Shown here: one piece after another, positions 45,593 to 53,641 of the stretch
How positions within the stretch are numbered: position 1 is the stretch's first letter
How the letters are laid out: each line of letters begins with the position of its first letter
Source: Saprospiraceae bacterium
Lineage (GTDB): Bacteria > Bacteroidota > Bacteroidia > Chitinophagales > Saprospiraceae
NCBI GenBank assembly: GCA_028279185.1
Contig: JANQSS010000184.1
Location: 114,118-178,117 of the forward strand
Length of the DNA stretch: 64,000 nt
Direction: 5' to 3'
The notes under the pieces: generated by a model
Told to the model about the DNA's origin: nothing
Database searches by the model: none
What the model saw: only the letters and a program-made list of their open reading frames with translations
Position numbers and translations under genes: made by a program

Positions 45593-46591
45593 TCAAGCAA
45601 GCATACTTTCAGCCTGATAATGTAGTTTTATTTCATCTAATATATTGTGCAAAACCAATGGATCATATTCCGTAACAAGTCGACTGCGAAAAGTCTTAAT
45701 ATCTCGATAGCCGCGAAAATAATTCGTATAGTGTCTTCGCATTTCAACTACACCCAATCGCTCACCTTTCCATTCTAGAGAACGATTTAAATGTTCACGT
45801 GCCATTTCCACCCGCTCCCCGATTCCAGGAGGAAGTTTATGCTCTCCGGTTTCGATGTAGTGTTTAATTTCACTAAAAATCCATGGATTTCCGATACTCG
45901 CTCGTCCAATCATGAGGCCGTCCACTCCATAACGTTCTTTATATTCTACAGCTTTTTCGGGCGAATCGATATCCCCATTTCCAAAGACTGGAATATGTAG
46001 GCGTGGATTTTCTTTAACCTTTGCTATATAAGACCAGTCTGCCTCACCTTTATACATTTGTTTTCGCGTACGACCATGTATACTGATGGCGTGAATACCG
46101 ACATCTTGCAAACGTTCGGCCACCTCTACGATTTTAATGGTTTTGTCGTCCCAGCCTAATCTAGTCTTCACAGTGACCGGTAAACTTGAACGTTTTACTA
46201 TGAGTTCAGTTAAACGAACCATGCGATCAATGTCCTGCAAAATGCCGGCCCCTGCCATTTTGCAAGTGACCTTCTTAACTGGACAACCATAATTGATATC
46301 CAATAATTCAGGCTTGGTCGCACATACTATATCAGCCGCTTTGACCATGGACTCCTCATTGGCCCCAAAGATCTGGATACCAATGGGTCGTTCATCTTCA
46401 TATATATCTAATTTCTGAACGCTTTTGTCGGCATCTCTTATTAAACCCTCAACACTTATGAATTCGGTGTACATCATATCACAGCCTTGTCTTTTGCACA
46501 AAGCGCGAAAAGGCGGATCGCTGACATCTTCCATTGGTGCCAAAAGCAACGGAAAATCTCCCAAATCAATATTTGCAAGTTGAACTCCCAC
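45593..46591 (-). CDS. dusB: tRNA-dihydrouridine synthase
   Basis: This 332-residue FMN TIM-barrel enzyme reduces uridines in the tRNA D-loop. LLAPMEDVSDPPFRALC at the N-terminus, DINYGCPVKKVTCKMAGAG with the catalytic Cys (about 100), KTRLGWD, HGRTRKQMYKG and GNGDIDSPEKA are all DusB hallmarks. The GTG start at 46591 is the only one giving the family's N-terminus. It stands 4 nt after a perfect -7 box, so the mRNA may be leaderless. Confidence 0.93.
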   Translation of the reverse strand: MGVQLANIDLGDFPLLLAPMEDVSDPPFRALCKRQGCDMMYTEFISVEGLIRDADKSVQKLDIYEDERPIGIQIFGANEESMVKAADIVCATKPELLDINYGCPVKKVTCKMAGAGILQDIDRMVRLTELIVKRSSLPVTVKTRLGWDDKTIKIVEVAERLQDVGIHAISIHGRTRKQMYKGEADWSYIAKVKENPRLHIPVFGNGDIDSPEKAVEYKERYGVDGLMIGRASIGNPWIFSEIKHYIETGEHKLPPGIGERVEMAREHLNRSLEWKGERLGVVEMRRHYTNYFRGYRDIKTFRSRLVTEYDPLVLHNILDEIKLHYQAESMLA

Positions 46592-46595
46592 GGAG

Positions 46596-46603
46596 CAAAA
46601 TTA
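46596..46603 (-). promoter_or_regulatory. Candidate -7 box TAATTTTG of dusB, leaderless start
   Basis: A perfect TAnnTTTG match on the minus strand is followed by CTCC and then the GTG start of dusB. It is divergent from the recF box; the 151 bp between the two hold nothing else recognisable. Confidence 0.5.
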
Positions 46604-46754
46604 GTGATAATGCGGGATAGAAGAATGAAAGAAAGCACAAGGCGAAATTTCATGTTCACACCCACTCCCTCATAACCATGATATCCTCATCGTAATCACT
46701 GTCAAACAAGAATATTGGAAGTCCACAAACTCGCACTCACTTCCCAGAACTACT

Positions 46755-46762
46755 TATCTTCG
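46755..46762 (+). promoter_or_regulatory. Candidate -7 box TATCTTCG of recF, leaderless start
   Basis: This TAnnTTTG-like box, with TTCG instead of TTTG, is followed by ATCC and then the GTG start of recF. The spacing is the same as at dusB. Confidence 0.4.
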
Positions 46763-46766
46763 ATCC

Positions 46767-47840
46767 GTGATTTTAGATGCCTTACGTATACAACAATTTA
46801 AAAATCATGTCGACATAGATTTAAGTCCTTCTCCAAAGTGGAACATGTTGACTGGATTGAACGGCTGTGGGAAGACTAATGCATTAGACGCCATTTACCT
46901 AATATGTGTACTCAAGAGCTTCCTACACCACAGCCTGGAGTCGTGCGTTACATACGAAACCGATTTTTTTAGATTGGAAGCAAAATCGAATGATGGCGAT
47001 CTTATCACTATTTCCTACTCAAAAGGAGGTAGTCGCAAGCTCCAACTTAACGGCAAGTCTATCAAGAAAGTCACAGATTACATCGGTCGTTTTCCGGTTA
47101 TGGTCATCCAACCAATCGATGACTATCGACTTTTGGAAGGGAGCAAGGCACGTCGAACAATACTTGACCGTGCCATCGCTCAAATTAATGGAAATTACCT
47201 ACAATCGCTATTGCAGTATAATAGACTTATAAAACAGCGAAACGCATTACTTAAACAAATGCGATCCAATGGTAGTCAGGACTATCTCCAACTGGAAGTG
47301 TATGAAAACGCATTGCTCAGTTGTGTAAGGGAACTTTATACGGGTAGGAAGACTTTAGTCGATGAGATGACAGTGGATTTAAGAGAATTTTATAAACGTA
47401 TTTCAGGAGGTAAAGAAGAGCCCGAAGCCACGTATCGTGCGGATGTATTGCCCGATATCTATCTCGATGTCCTTCGTGCATCATACCCTGTGGACATCGC
47501 CAGTGGACGAAGTACAAGAGGCCCTCACCTCGATGATTTGACAATGTTTTTGAACGGTAATTCTCTCAAATCGACGGGATCACAGGGACAGCGTAAATCA
47601 TTTTTGGTTGCGGTCAAACTTGCTATCTATCGAATTATGGCCAATCACACAAGCAAACTTCCACTTCTACTGCTGGACGATTTGTTTGATAAATTGGACA
47701 ACGAACGCGTTAAGAACCTTTTAACCATTTTGAATGATAGCAGATTTGGTCAAATTTTCATAACCGATAAAGATGACAAGCATTTAATAGAAATATTTTC
47801 AAAACTCGACTTTAATTACAACCACGTAAAATTAAATTGA
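46767..47840 (+). CDS. recF: DNA replication/repair protein RecF
   Basis: This 357-residue SMC-like ATPase has Walker A at 30-38 (GLNGCGKTN), the signature-region STGSQGQRKSFLVAVKLA (about 268) and Walker B LLLDDLFDKLD with Asp304. RecF loads RecA at single-strand gaps with RecO and RecR. The GTG start gives the normal N-terminus (ILDALRIQQFKNH). Its stop overlaps the start of a DUF721 gene, a common pairing in this phylum. Confidence 0.94.
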   Translation: MILDALRIQQFKNHVDIDLSPSPKWNMLTGLNGCGKTNALDAIYLICVLKSFLHHSLESCVTYETDFFRLEAKSNDGDLITISYSKGGSRKLQLNGKSIKKVTDYIGRFPVMVIQPIDDYRLLEGSKARRTILDRAIAQINGNYLQSLLQYNRLIKQRNALLKQMRSNGSQDYLQLEVYENALLSCVRELYTGRKTLVDEMTVDLREFYKRISGGKEEPEATYRADVLPDIYLDVLRASYPVDIASGRSTRGPHLDDLTMFLNGNSLKSTGSQGQRKSFLVAVKLAIYRIMANHTSKLPLLLLDDLFDKLDNERVKNLLTILNDSRFGQIFITDKDDKHLIEIFSKLDFNYNHVKLN

Positions 47841-48127
47841 AAAAGCCCGAAGAACATATATCACACTCACTCGCTTTTATAAAAAACAATAAGGCCATTC
47901 GAAATAAATTACTTGTTGTCGAAGTAAACAAGCACTTGATTGATCTATTCGGAACTATCGTTGAGGAATATTTATCACACATCCGTGTTCAACATAAAAC
48001 CCTACACCTTTATTTAAGCTCGTCTACATTAAAACATCAGTTGTATCATGACAAACAAAAGTTGTTGGATCGCCTTCACGAGCAATTTGGTCACGATATT
48101 TTTGAAGATATTCAACTACATGGATAG
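47837..48127 (+). CDS. DUF721 (DciA-like) family protein
   Basis: This 96-residue protein starts at TTG 47837 in a TTGA overlap with recF. The pattern LLVVEVNKHLIDLFGTIVEEYLSHIRV ... LHLYLSSSTLKHQLYHDKQKLLDRL matches DUF721. Some members (DciA) work with the replicative helicase DnaB. Position behind recF is usual for the family. Its 3' end overlaps the convergent heptose gene by 12 bp. Confidence 0.78.
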   Translation: MKKPEEHISHSLAFIKNNKAIRNKLLVVEVNKHLIDLFGTIVEEYLSHIRVQHKTLHLYLSSSTLKHQLYHDKQKLLDRLHEQFGHDIFEDIQLHG

Positions 48128-49363
48128 TTGCGAAAGGTGGTCGGCGGCAGCCTTCAGATCGTAACAGGAATGATGCGCCAAGGTAGTGCTGCTTTTCTCT
48201 CCAACTAATATTGTATACATCCCCATGCGAAGACCAAACTCGATGTCACTTGTACTGTCTCCAATCATGACACAAGATGAATAGTCAATTTCCTGAAACT
48301 CGGTCTTAGCTTGAAACGCCATACCAACATTCGGCTTTCGCGTGTCGGGGTCATCACTGGCAAGTCCCGGAGCGTAATAAATGGCATCCACGGTCACGTG
48401 TAACTTTTCAAGTTCAGTGACAAAATAGTCGTGCACCGCCTCCAGGTCTACTTCCGTCATGAGACCTTTTCCAATCCCTTGTTGATTGGTAACAATGAAC
48501 ATGTGATTGCCCAGCAGTCTCAACCTTTGTAATGCCGATTTCGCTCCTTCGAGAAAAACAAAGTCACTTGATTTTCGTACATAGTCATTTGGAATTCGCT
48601 TGTTTACAACGCCATCCCGATCTATGAAAAGTGTATCTATTTGATTAATTGAAGGTTTATACTGTTTTTTTTGCTCCTGTTGAAAGGCGGTATAATCATC
48701 CGGAACTCCGATGTCGATAAAATATTCGGAAAATGGCAGCCCGTAAAAGTTCAACGAATCTGTGGATTCAAGGATTTCCTTTTCGAAAGAAAAACACTCC
48801 TTCCGTAACGAAGCAAATATTTTTTTATTTACGACATAAATTCCGCCGTTTATGAATCCTTCTTTTTGAGGCAATTTTTCATTGAATTTTTCAATCTTAT
48901 TTTTGGGTGTCCATGATATTGTTCCATAGCGAGCGAAATTGCGCATATATTTCATGGCTACTGTAACGCTGCCTTCGAATTGCCTGTGAAAGTAATACAA
49001 GCGCGACAACGATACGGGGAAAAAAGTATCGCCATTTAATACAATTGCTTCCGACAGGTCGTAACTGTCAAAAGCCTGTAAGATTGCACCTCCTGTCCCA
49101 AGTGGATTTTCCTCATGTGAATAACATAAGGACAGCCCCTTGTATGAATAACCAAAAAACGATTGGATTACTTCCGCCTTGTGCCCTGTTGCTAATATGA
49201 CTTTGCGGATACCTTCTTCATCCAAGTAGTCCAGTAGCAACGCCAGGAATGGTCGTCCATTTATAGGAGCCATTGGTTTAGGTACATTTTCCAACACATG
49301 CTGAAGCCTCGTACCAAATCCTCCGGCCAATATTATTACAGGAAGGTTTGCAAGATCCGACAT
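48116..49363 (-). CDS. Fused heptose-1-phosphate guanylyltransferase (HddC) and heptose-bisphosphate phosphatase (GmhB)
   Basis: This 415-residue protein has two enzymes. Residues 1-about 230 are a nucleotidyltransferase (ILAGGFGTRL at 11-20, VPKPMAPINGRPFL). Residues about 243-415 are a HAD-IIIA phosphatase (FIDRDGVVN with Asp248/Asp250, IVTNQQGIGKG, MIGDSTSDI). With GmhA and HddA encoded next to it, the parts fit D-glycero-D-manno-heptose: the HAD half removes the 7-phosphate and the other half forms the GDP sugar. The ATG overlaps the gmhA stop (TAATG). Confidence 0.87.
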   Translation of the reverse strand: MSDLANLPVIILAGGFGTRLQHVLENVPKPMAPINGRPFLALLLDYLDEEGIRKVILATGHKAEVIQSFFGYSYKGLSLCYSHEENPLGTGGAILQAFDSYDLSEAIVLNGDTFFPVSLSRLYYFHRQFEGSVTVAMKYMRNFARYGTISWTPKNKIEKFNEKLPQKEGFINGGIYVVNKKIFASLRKECFSFEKEILESTDSLNFYGLPFSEYFIDIGVPDDYTAFQQEQKKQYKPSINQIDTLFIDRDGVVNKRIPNDYVRKSSDFVFLEGAKSALQRLRLLGNHMFIVTNQQGIGKGLMTEVDLEAVHDYFVTELEKLHVTVDAIYYAPGLASDDPDTRKPNVGMAFQAKTEFQEIDYSSCVMIGDSTSDIEFGLRMGMYTILVGEKSSTTLAHHSCYDLKAAADHLSQLSM

Positions 49364-49953
49364 TACATTAACTCCCGCTCAACAAGTTCGCAAATGATGT
49401 GGCCTAACAACATATGAGCCTCTTGTATTCTCGGAGTGTCCTGGGAAGGTATGCATAAGCATAAATCCGCCTCATCTACCAACTTTCCACCTGTCTCACC
49501 AGTCATAGCAATGGTGACGACGTCTTGTTTATTTGCCTGCTTGAATGCTTCTATCACATTAGTAGAGTTACCGGATGTACTTAGCCCGAATAAAATATCC
49601 CCGTCGCGTGCCTTGGCCTTTACCAACCTCGAATAAATTTGATCATAAGAATAATCATTCGCGACCGCCGTGATATAGGAGGTATTGACGTGTAATGCCT
49701 CTGCAAAATATGGGTCACGGTCATGATAAAATCTACCCGAAAACTCAGCGGCTAGATGCTGCGCGTCGGCAGCACTGCCGCCATTACCGCAAAACCAAAT
49801 CCGTTTATCAGCACTTATCGCATATACACAAATATTAACAATATCCTGGACCATGTTCAAAAGTGCCGGATCTTCCATTAGTTTTGACTTCACATCAATA
49901 CTTTCACTTATTCGCGTTGCGATGTCTTCTACAATGTTTAATTGATTCTCCAA
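49363..49953 (-). CDS. gmhA: Sedoheptulose-7-phosphate isomerase
   Basis: This 196-residue SIS-domain protein has WFCGNGGSAADAQHLAAEFSGRF (about 53-75, with the sugar-phosphate and Zn-site residues) and GLSTSGNSTNVIEAF (about 118). It converts sedoheptulose-7-phosphate to D-glycero-D-manno-heptose-7-phosphate, the first step of heptose synthesis. The start is TTG 49953, 16 bp inside the upstream kinase gene, so translation is coupled; no ATG is available before the conserved region. Confidence 0.9.
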   Translation of the reverse strand: MENQLNIVEDIATRISESIDVKSKLMEDPALLNMVQDIVNICVYAISADKRIWFCGNGGSAADAQHLAAEFSGRFYHDRDPYFAEALHVNTSYITAVANDYSYDQIYSRLVKAKARDGDILFGLSTSGNSTNVIEAFKQANKQDVVTIAMTGETGGKLVDEADLCLCIPSQDTPRIQEAHMLLGHIICELVERELM

Positions 49954-50978
49954 GATGTTAGTCCTTTTTCAGTAAATTGAAATGGCAAAAACCTACCATT
50001 AAACTTTTTATTCATTACCTCCATAACTTCGTATCGTTTGTTATTCGGGCAATACATCATCATAAAACCACCGCCTCCAGCGCCACTTATTTTTCCACCG
50101 CTCATACCAGCCTTTTGAGCAGTTTGATACATGTCGTCTATCTCGGGATTGCTTATGCCAACGGCCATTCTTTTCTTGGCCTGCCACCCTTCATCCAAAA
50201 TTCTTCCGACATCATGAATGTTACCTGTTAAAAGAGCCTCTTTCATCTCCTTGGCTTGCTCTTTTAGTTTATGGGCCGCTTCTATAGACTCGCTCGACTT
50301 TTCGGAGAAGTTTGTGCGTTGTTTTTTAATGATTGTCGCCGATTCCCTGCTTGTCCCCGTATAGTATAGAAGTAGATTCATTTCCAATTCTTCAACATAT
50401 TCCTCTCGAATCCTCAACGGGTTAACGATAACTTTTTCTTCCTCGTAAAACTCCATAAAATTGACACCACCAAATGTCGCAGCATATTGATCTTGGCGTC
50501 CTCCTGCCAACCGCAAATCCTTTCGTTCAATCTCGAATGCAAGTCGAGCTATGTCATAGTCACCGAGAGGTAAATTCAACCATTCTTTAAAGGCCCCAAT
50601 GAGACTTACTGTAATAGTTGACGAAGAGCCCATCCCAGATCCTTTCGGTACATCAACTTCGGTAATTAAATCAAACGAAAGTGGTTCATGAGCAAAATCG
50701 CGTACGACACGATTGTAAACACCCTTTATTAAATCAAGGTTTCCATCTATCGGTAATTGTTCCATCATAGGATAAGATATGGACTCCGAAAGATCCTTTG
50801 ATATTATGTTTATTTCATTTTTACTATGCGGCAATATTGTGGTTCGGGCAAATAAATTCACAGTCGCATTCAAAATTGCCCCACCAAATATATCTGCATA
50901 AGGACTTACGTCCGTTCCACCACCAGCCAATCCAATTCGTAGCGGCGCTTTTCCTCTAATTAAATCATTCCTATTCAT
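49938..50978 (-). CDS. hddA: D-glycero-alpha-D-manno-heptose-7-phosphate kinase (GHMP family)
   Basis: This protein has 346 residues from ATG 50978 (MNRNDLIRGKAPLRIGLAGG), which fits homologues better than the ATG at 51011, which adds 11 residues inside the previous gene. The GHMP motifs are RIGLAGGGTDVSPYAD, the ATP loop PKGSGMGSSSTITVSLIGA (about 105) and SGGKISGAGGGGFMMMY near the C-terminus. It phosphorylates C1 of heptose-7-phosphate in the GDP-heptose branch. It overlaps the GT4 gene upstream by 8 bp. Confidence 0.9.
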   Translation of the reverse strand: MNRNDLIRGKAPLRIGLAGGGTDVSPYADIFGGAILNATVNLFARTTILPHSKNEINIISKDLSESISYPMMEQLPIDGNLDLIKGVYNRVVRDFAHEPLSFDLITEVDVPKGSGMGSSSTITVSLIGAFKEWLNLPLGDYDIARLAFEIERKDLRLAGGRQDQYAATFGGVNFMEFYEEEKVIVNPLRIREEYVEELEMNLLLYYTGTSRESATIIKKQRTNFSEKSSESIEAAHKLKEQAKEMKEALLTGNIHDVGRILDEGWQAKKRMAVGISNPEIDDMYQTAQKAGMSGGKISGAGGGGFMMMYCPNNKRYEVMEVMNKKFNGRFLPFQFTEKGLTSWRIN

Positions 50979-52122
50979 GACCTGCATCGGCTTGCAGTCG
51001 ATTGATTTCATTATAAAACGTCGACCACGAAAATTTTTGCTTTAGTTGTCGAATATACGATATCATCTCAGACTGATCAGTTGAATCAAAATACCGAATA
51101 ATCGCTTCCGTGATCTCAGTTGCATCCGGAGAAACAACGTACCCCCCCTTTTCATGTCCAATGATTTCCTTGAGTCCGCCTACATCGGTAACGACCATTG
51201 GCTTTTCGAAGTAAATCGCCAACTGAGAAATTCCACTTTGCGTGGCTGACTTGTAAGGTTGTACAACAAGGTCTGCCGCCCCAAAATAGTATCGGACTTC
51301 ATCGTCCGCTATGAAATGTGTATGGGCAATAACCGTGTCGGGGTTTGGCAAGTTGGCAATCATATTTTCATACAACTCTGAATCACCATAATATTCGCCT
51401 GCAACTATTAATTTAATATTATTATTATGAAAATAATCATTGTTCATTGCTGCGAGAAGAAGATCAAGTCCTTTGTATGCTCTAATAAATCCAAAAAATA
51501 AAATGTACCTGAACGATTTATCTAACTGTAGTTTAGTTATAGACAATTCCCGCGATGACAATTCACCATAGTTATCATATATCGGATGCCTAAGTAATGA
51601 AACCGGTTGATTGGAAACGAACTTGTTCATATCCTTTTGAACGGCTTCAGACATCACAATAAAGAAATCCACAGTATTTACAAAGTATTGTGCGAAGGGC
51701 TTGTCAATGATCCGTTTTTCATGTGGAATAATATTGTCGACAATGCACAGTGTTTTTGAATGCCGGTTCTTTTTTAGTTGGCGAAATATTGTCCCAAAAC
51801 ACGGACCAAAAAAAGGCATCCAAAATTTACAAATCACCAAGTCATAATGCTTCTTTTTTAAGTACTTTCCAACCTTAGGCCAATTAAACGGGTTGGATGA
51901 ATGAATCATTCTTTTTATGGGAATTTTAGTCGGATTTGGTCCATCATTCATTTGTGTCGTACCTGGGAAAAGAAAATCCGGGTATTGCGACGTAAATGTT
52001 ATTATTTCCACAGTGTGGCCTTCAGCCGCAAATTCCTCAGCCAAGCGATGGATAAAGGATGCTATACCACCTCGATAAGGATAGGCAGTGCCAAGTATTG
52101 CTATAGATTGTTTATGCTTGAT
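50971..52122 (-). CDS. Glycosyltransferase family 4 with no canonical start codon for its N-terminus
   Basis: This GT-B enzyme has a C-terminal donor region (YFEKPMVVTDVGGLKEIIGHE) and a conserved N-terminus AILGTAYPYRGGIASFIHRLAEEF. That N-terminus is encoded from 52122, immediately after an in-frame TAA, but contains no ATG, GTG or TTG until Leu27 (TTG 52044), which would remove the first Rossmann strand and GG loop. Start at ATC 52122 (383 residues) or at an ATA codon just after it is therefore proposed. It heads the heptose operon and may transfer the heptose. Confidence 0.78.
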   Translation of the reverse strand: MKHKQSIAILGTAYPYRGGIASFIHRLAEEFAAEGHTVEIITFTSQYPDFLFPGTTQMNDGPNPTKIPIKRMIHSSNPFNWPKVGKYLKKKHYDLVICKFWMPFFGPCFGTIFRQLKKNRHSKTLCIVDNIIPHEKRIIDKPFAQYFVNTVDFFIVMSEAVQKDMNKFVSNQPVSLLRHPIYDNYGELSSRELSITKLQLDKSFRYILFFGFIRAYKGLDLLLAAMNNDYFHNNNIKLIVAGEYYGDSELYENMIANLPNPDTVIAHTHFIADDEVRYYFGAADLVVQPYKSATQSGISQLAIYFEKPMVVTDVGGLKEIIGHEKGGYVVSPDATEITEAIIRYFDSTDQSEMISYIRQLKQKFSWSTFYNEINRLQADAGHE

Positions 52123-52146
52123 TTACACATATATTTTTTCCGCTGC

Positions 52147-52154
52147 CAAAGGTA
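52147..52154 (-). promoter_or_regulatory. Candidate -7 box TACCTTTG of the GT4-heptose operon
   Basis: A perfect TAnnTTTG match on the minus strand lies 24 nt before the ATC proposed as the start of the GT4. It supports transcription covering the upstream N-terminal codons. Confidence 0.5.
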
Positions 52155-52240
52155 AGAAGTTCAGCTTCAATTCTCGGAAGAAGGTATCTTCTCGATCATA
52201 GTTCTCCACCCTTCCATATTGAATACGGCCCAATACACAC

Positions 52241-52289
52241 AAAGAAAAAAAGAGAAGAGGTCATCGCAATACTCAGCGACGACCTCTTC
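52241..52289 (-). terminator. Rho-independent terminator after channel gene
   Basis: On the minus strand a 14-bp stem, GAAGAGGTCGTCGC (52289-52276) with GCGATGACCTCTTC (52267-52254), has one G-T pair and is followed by TCTTTTTTTC. It separates the channel gene from the GT4-heptose operon. Confidence 0.88.
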
Positions 52290-52318
52290 CAACCAAATAA
52301 AAGGGAATGAAAATATTC

Positions 52319-53494
52319 TTATTCATTGCGCCATTTGCGCAGAATATAATCGAGGTGTTTTCCCGCTGCTTCTCGGCCTCCTAATCCGAAGGCTAAGGCT
52401 GCTGCAATGGCAACCGCTCCAAGTGTCAAACCGAACGCCAAATTCACAATGCTAGGAGCTATCCCCATTGTATGTAATGCCATAGCCATAAAAATGATTA
52501 AAATCGCGTAACGCGCTATGTTTCGCAGATATCCTTTCTCTTCTCCAGTAACTAATTTTGAAGCCTGAACGGAAATGAAATTTCCAAAAAGCATAATGAT
52601 TAACCCGAATATTATCTTTCCGGAAATAGTCATTAGGTTATTGAGAATATTTGAAAGTTCATTTAACTCCAATTTGTCCGCTGCTGAAATTACACCCATG
52701 AACATTAAGAAGAAAAACATTATTTTTCCTATGATATCAGAAATTGAGCTCGAGCCCATAACGGCGTCAATTTCCATGTGATCGGCTAGCTTATCGGTTC
52801 CCATATTTTTGAGAAGTGTGACAACAACCGAGACAATATAACGCCCGACGAAATAGAACACTGCTAACAATGCGATGGCATAAAGAATCTTAGGTATTGC
52901 AGCCATCAAGCTGCTGAGCATTTCGGTTGCCGGCTTAGTGACAGCGTGCATATTCAGCGTGTCCAAGGCTATAATAATAAGCGGTATGAAGACTAATAAG
53001 AAGACGATTTGTTTTACAAGTTTCGTAATACTAATTGGGCCTTCCCAGCCAATTCGCTCTGAGAAAGTTTCTAATCTATTCGTTACAAAGCCGACTGCTT
53101 CTGAAGCGATTTTGCCCAGAATATAACCGGCAAAGCCTATAAGGCTCGCTCCGACGATATTAGGGATGGGTGCAGCGAATCGAGATAACATGGATTCAAG
53201 TGGTTCGAGCACTGTGTTTATTCCAAGCAAGTCGAGCACAAGTAACACGACGAACAGAAGTACAAGATAATAGGCGAGTTTAGACAGTATTTTCTCAAAA
53301 TCATAAGATGTACTCATACGTTGATTTACCCGTTCATCCAAGTTTGTTTTTCGGAGCAACTTAGCCACGATCTTGCGAACCATTGAGGCTACAAATAATC
53401 CGATTATAAAAACGATTAGGGCGCCAAGAACGTCAGGCAGAGCTCCTCCGATGCGTGAGGACAATGATTTGATGAAATTGTTGAAGTTATCCAT
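52319..53494 (-). CDS. TM-helix-repeat / MscS-like small-conductance channel protein
   Basis: This 391-residue membrane protein starts at ATG 53494 (MDNFNNFIKSLSSRIGGALP); an in-frame GTG at 53560 adds a poorly hydrophobic extension. It has repeated 'conserved TM helix' units (LPDVLGALIVFIIGLFVASMVRKIVAKLLRK, IPNIVGASLIGFAGYILGKIA, IPKILYAIALLAVFYFVGRYI). A C-terminal Gly/Ala-rich segment (LTLGAVAIAAALAFGLGGREAAGKHL) resembles the MscS pore helix. An osmotic-stress channel like CmpX is likely. It is monocistronic with its own terminator. Confidence 0.82.
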   Translation of the reverse strand: MDNFNNFIKSLSSRIGGALPDVLGALIVFIIGLFVASMVRKIVAKLLRKTNLDERVNQRMSTSYDFEKILSKLAYYLVLLFVVLLVLDLLGINTVLEPLESMLSRFAAPIPNIVGASLIGFAGYILGKIASEAVGFVTNRLETFSERIGWEGPISITKLVKQIVFLLVFIPLIIIALDTLNMHAVTKPATEMLSSLMAAIPKILYAIALLAVFYFVGRYIVSVVVTLLKNMGTDKLADHMEIDAVMGSSSISDIIGKIMFFFLMFMGVISAADKLELNELSNILNNLMTISGKIIFGLIIMLFGNFISVQASKLVTGEEKGYLRNIARYAILIIFMAMALHTMGIAPSIVNLAFGLTLGAVAIAAALAFGLGGREAAGKHLDYILRKWRNE

Positions 53495-53641
53495 GGTTTT
53501 GCGTTTTGATGATGGAAAAGGATTTGTTAAAATTGAGACGGTATAAACGGAATACGTCACTTTGCTGTCACATAGACTTGTAGTAGCCTTTTTATGCTAA
53601 TGGAGATTCTTAGCACCTCTTTCTAAAGCGCGGTTTATTAC

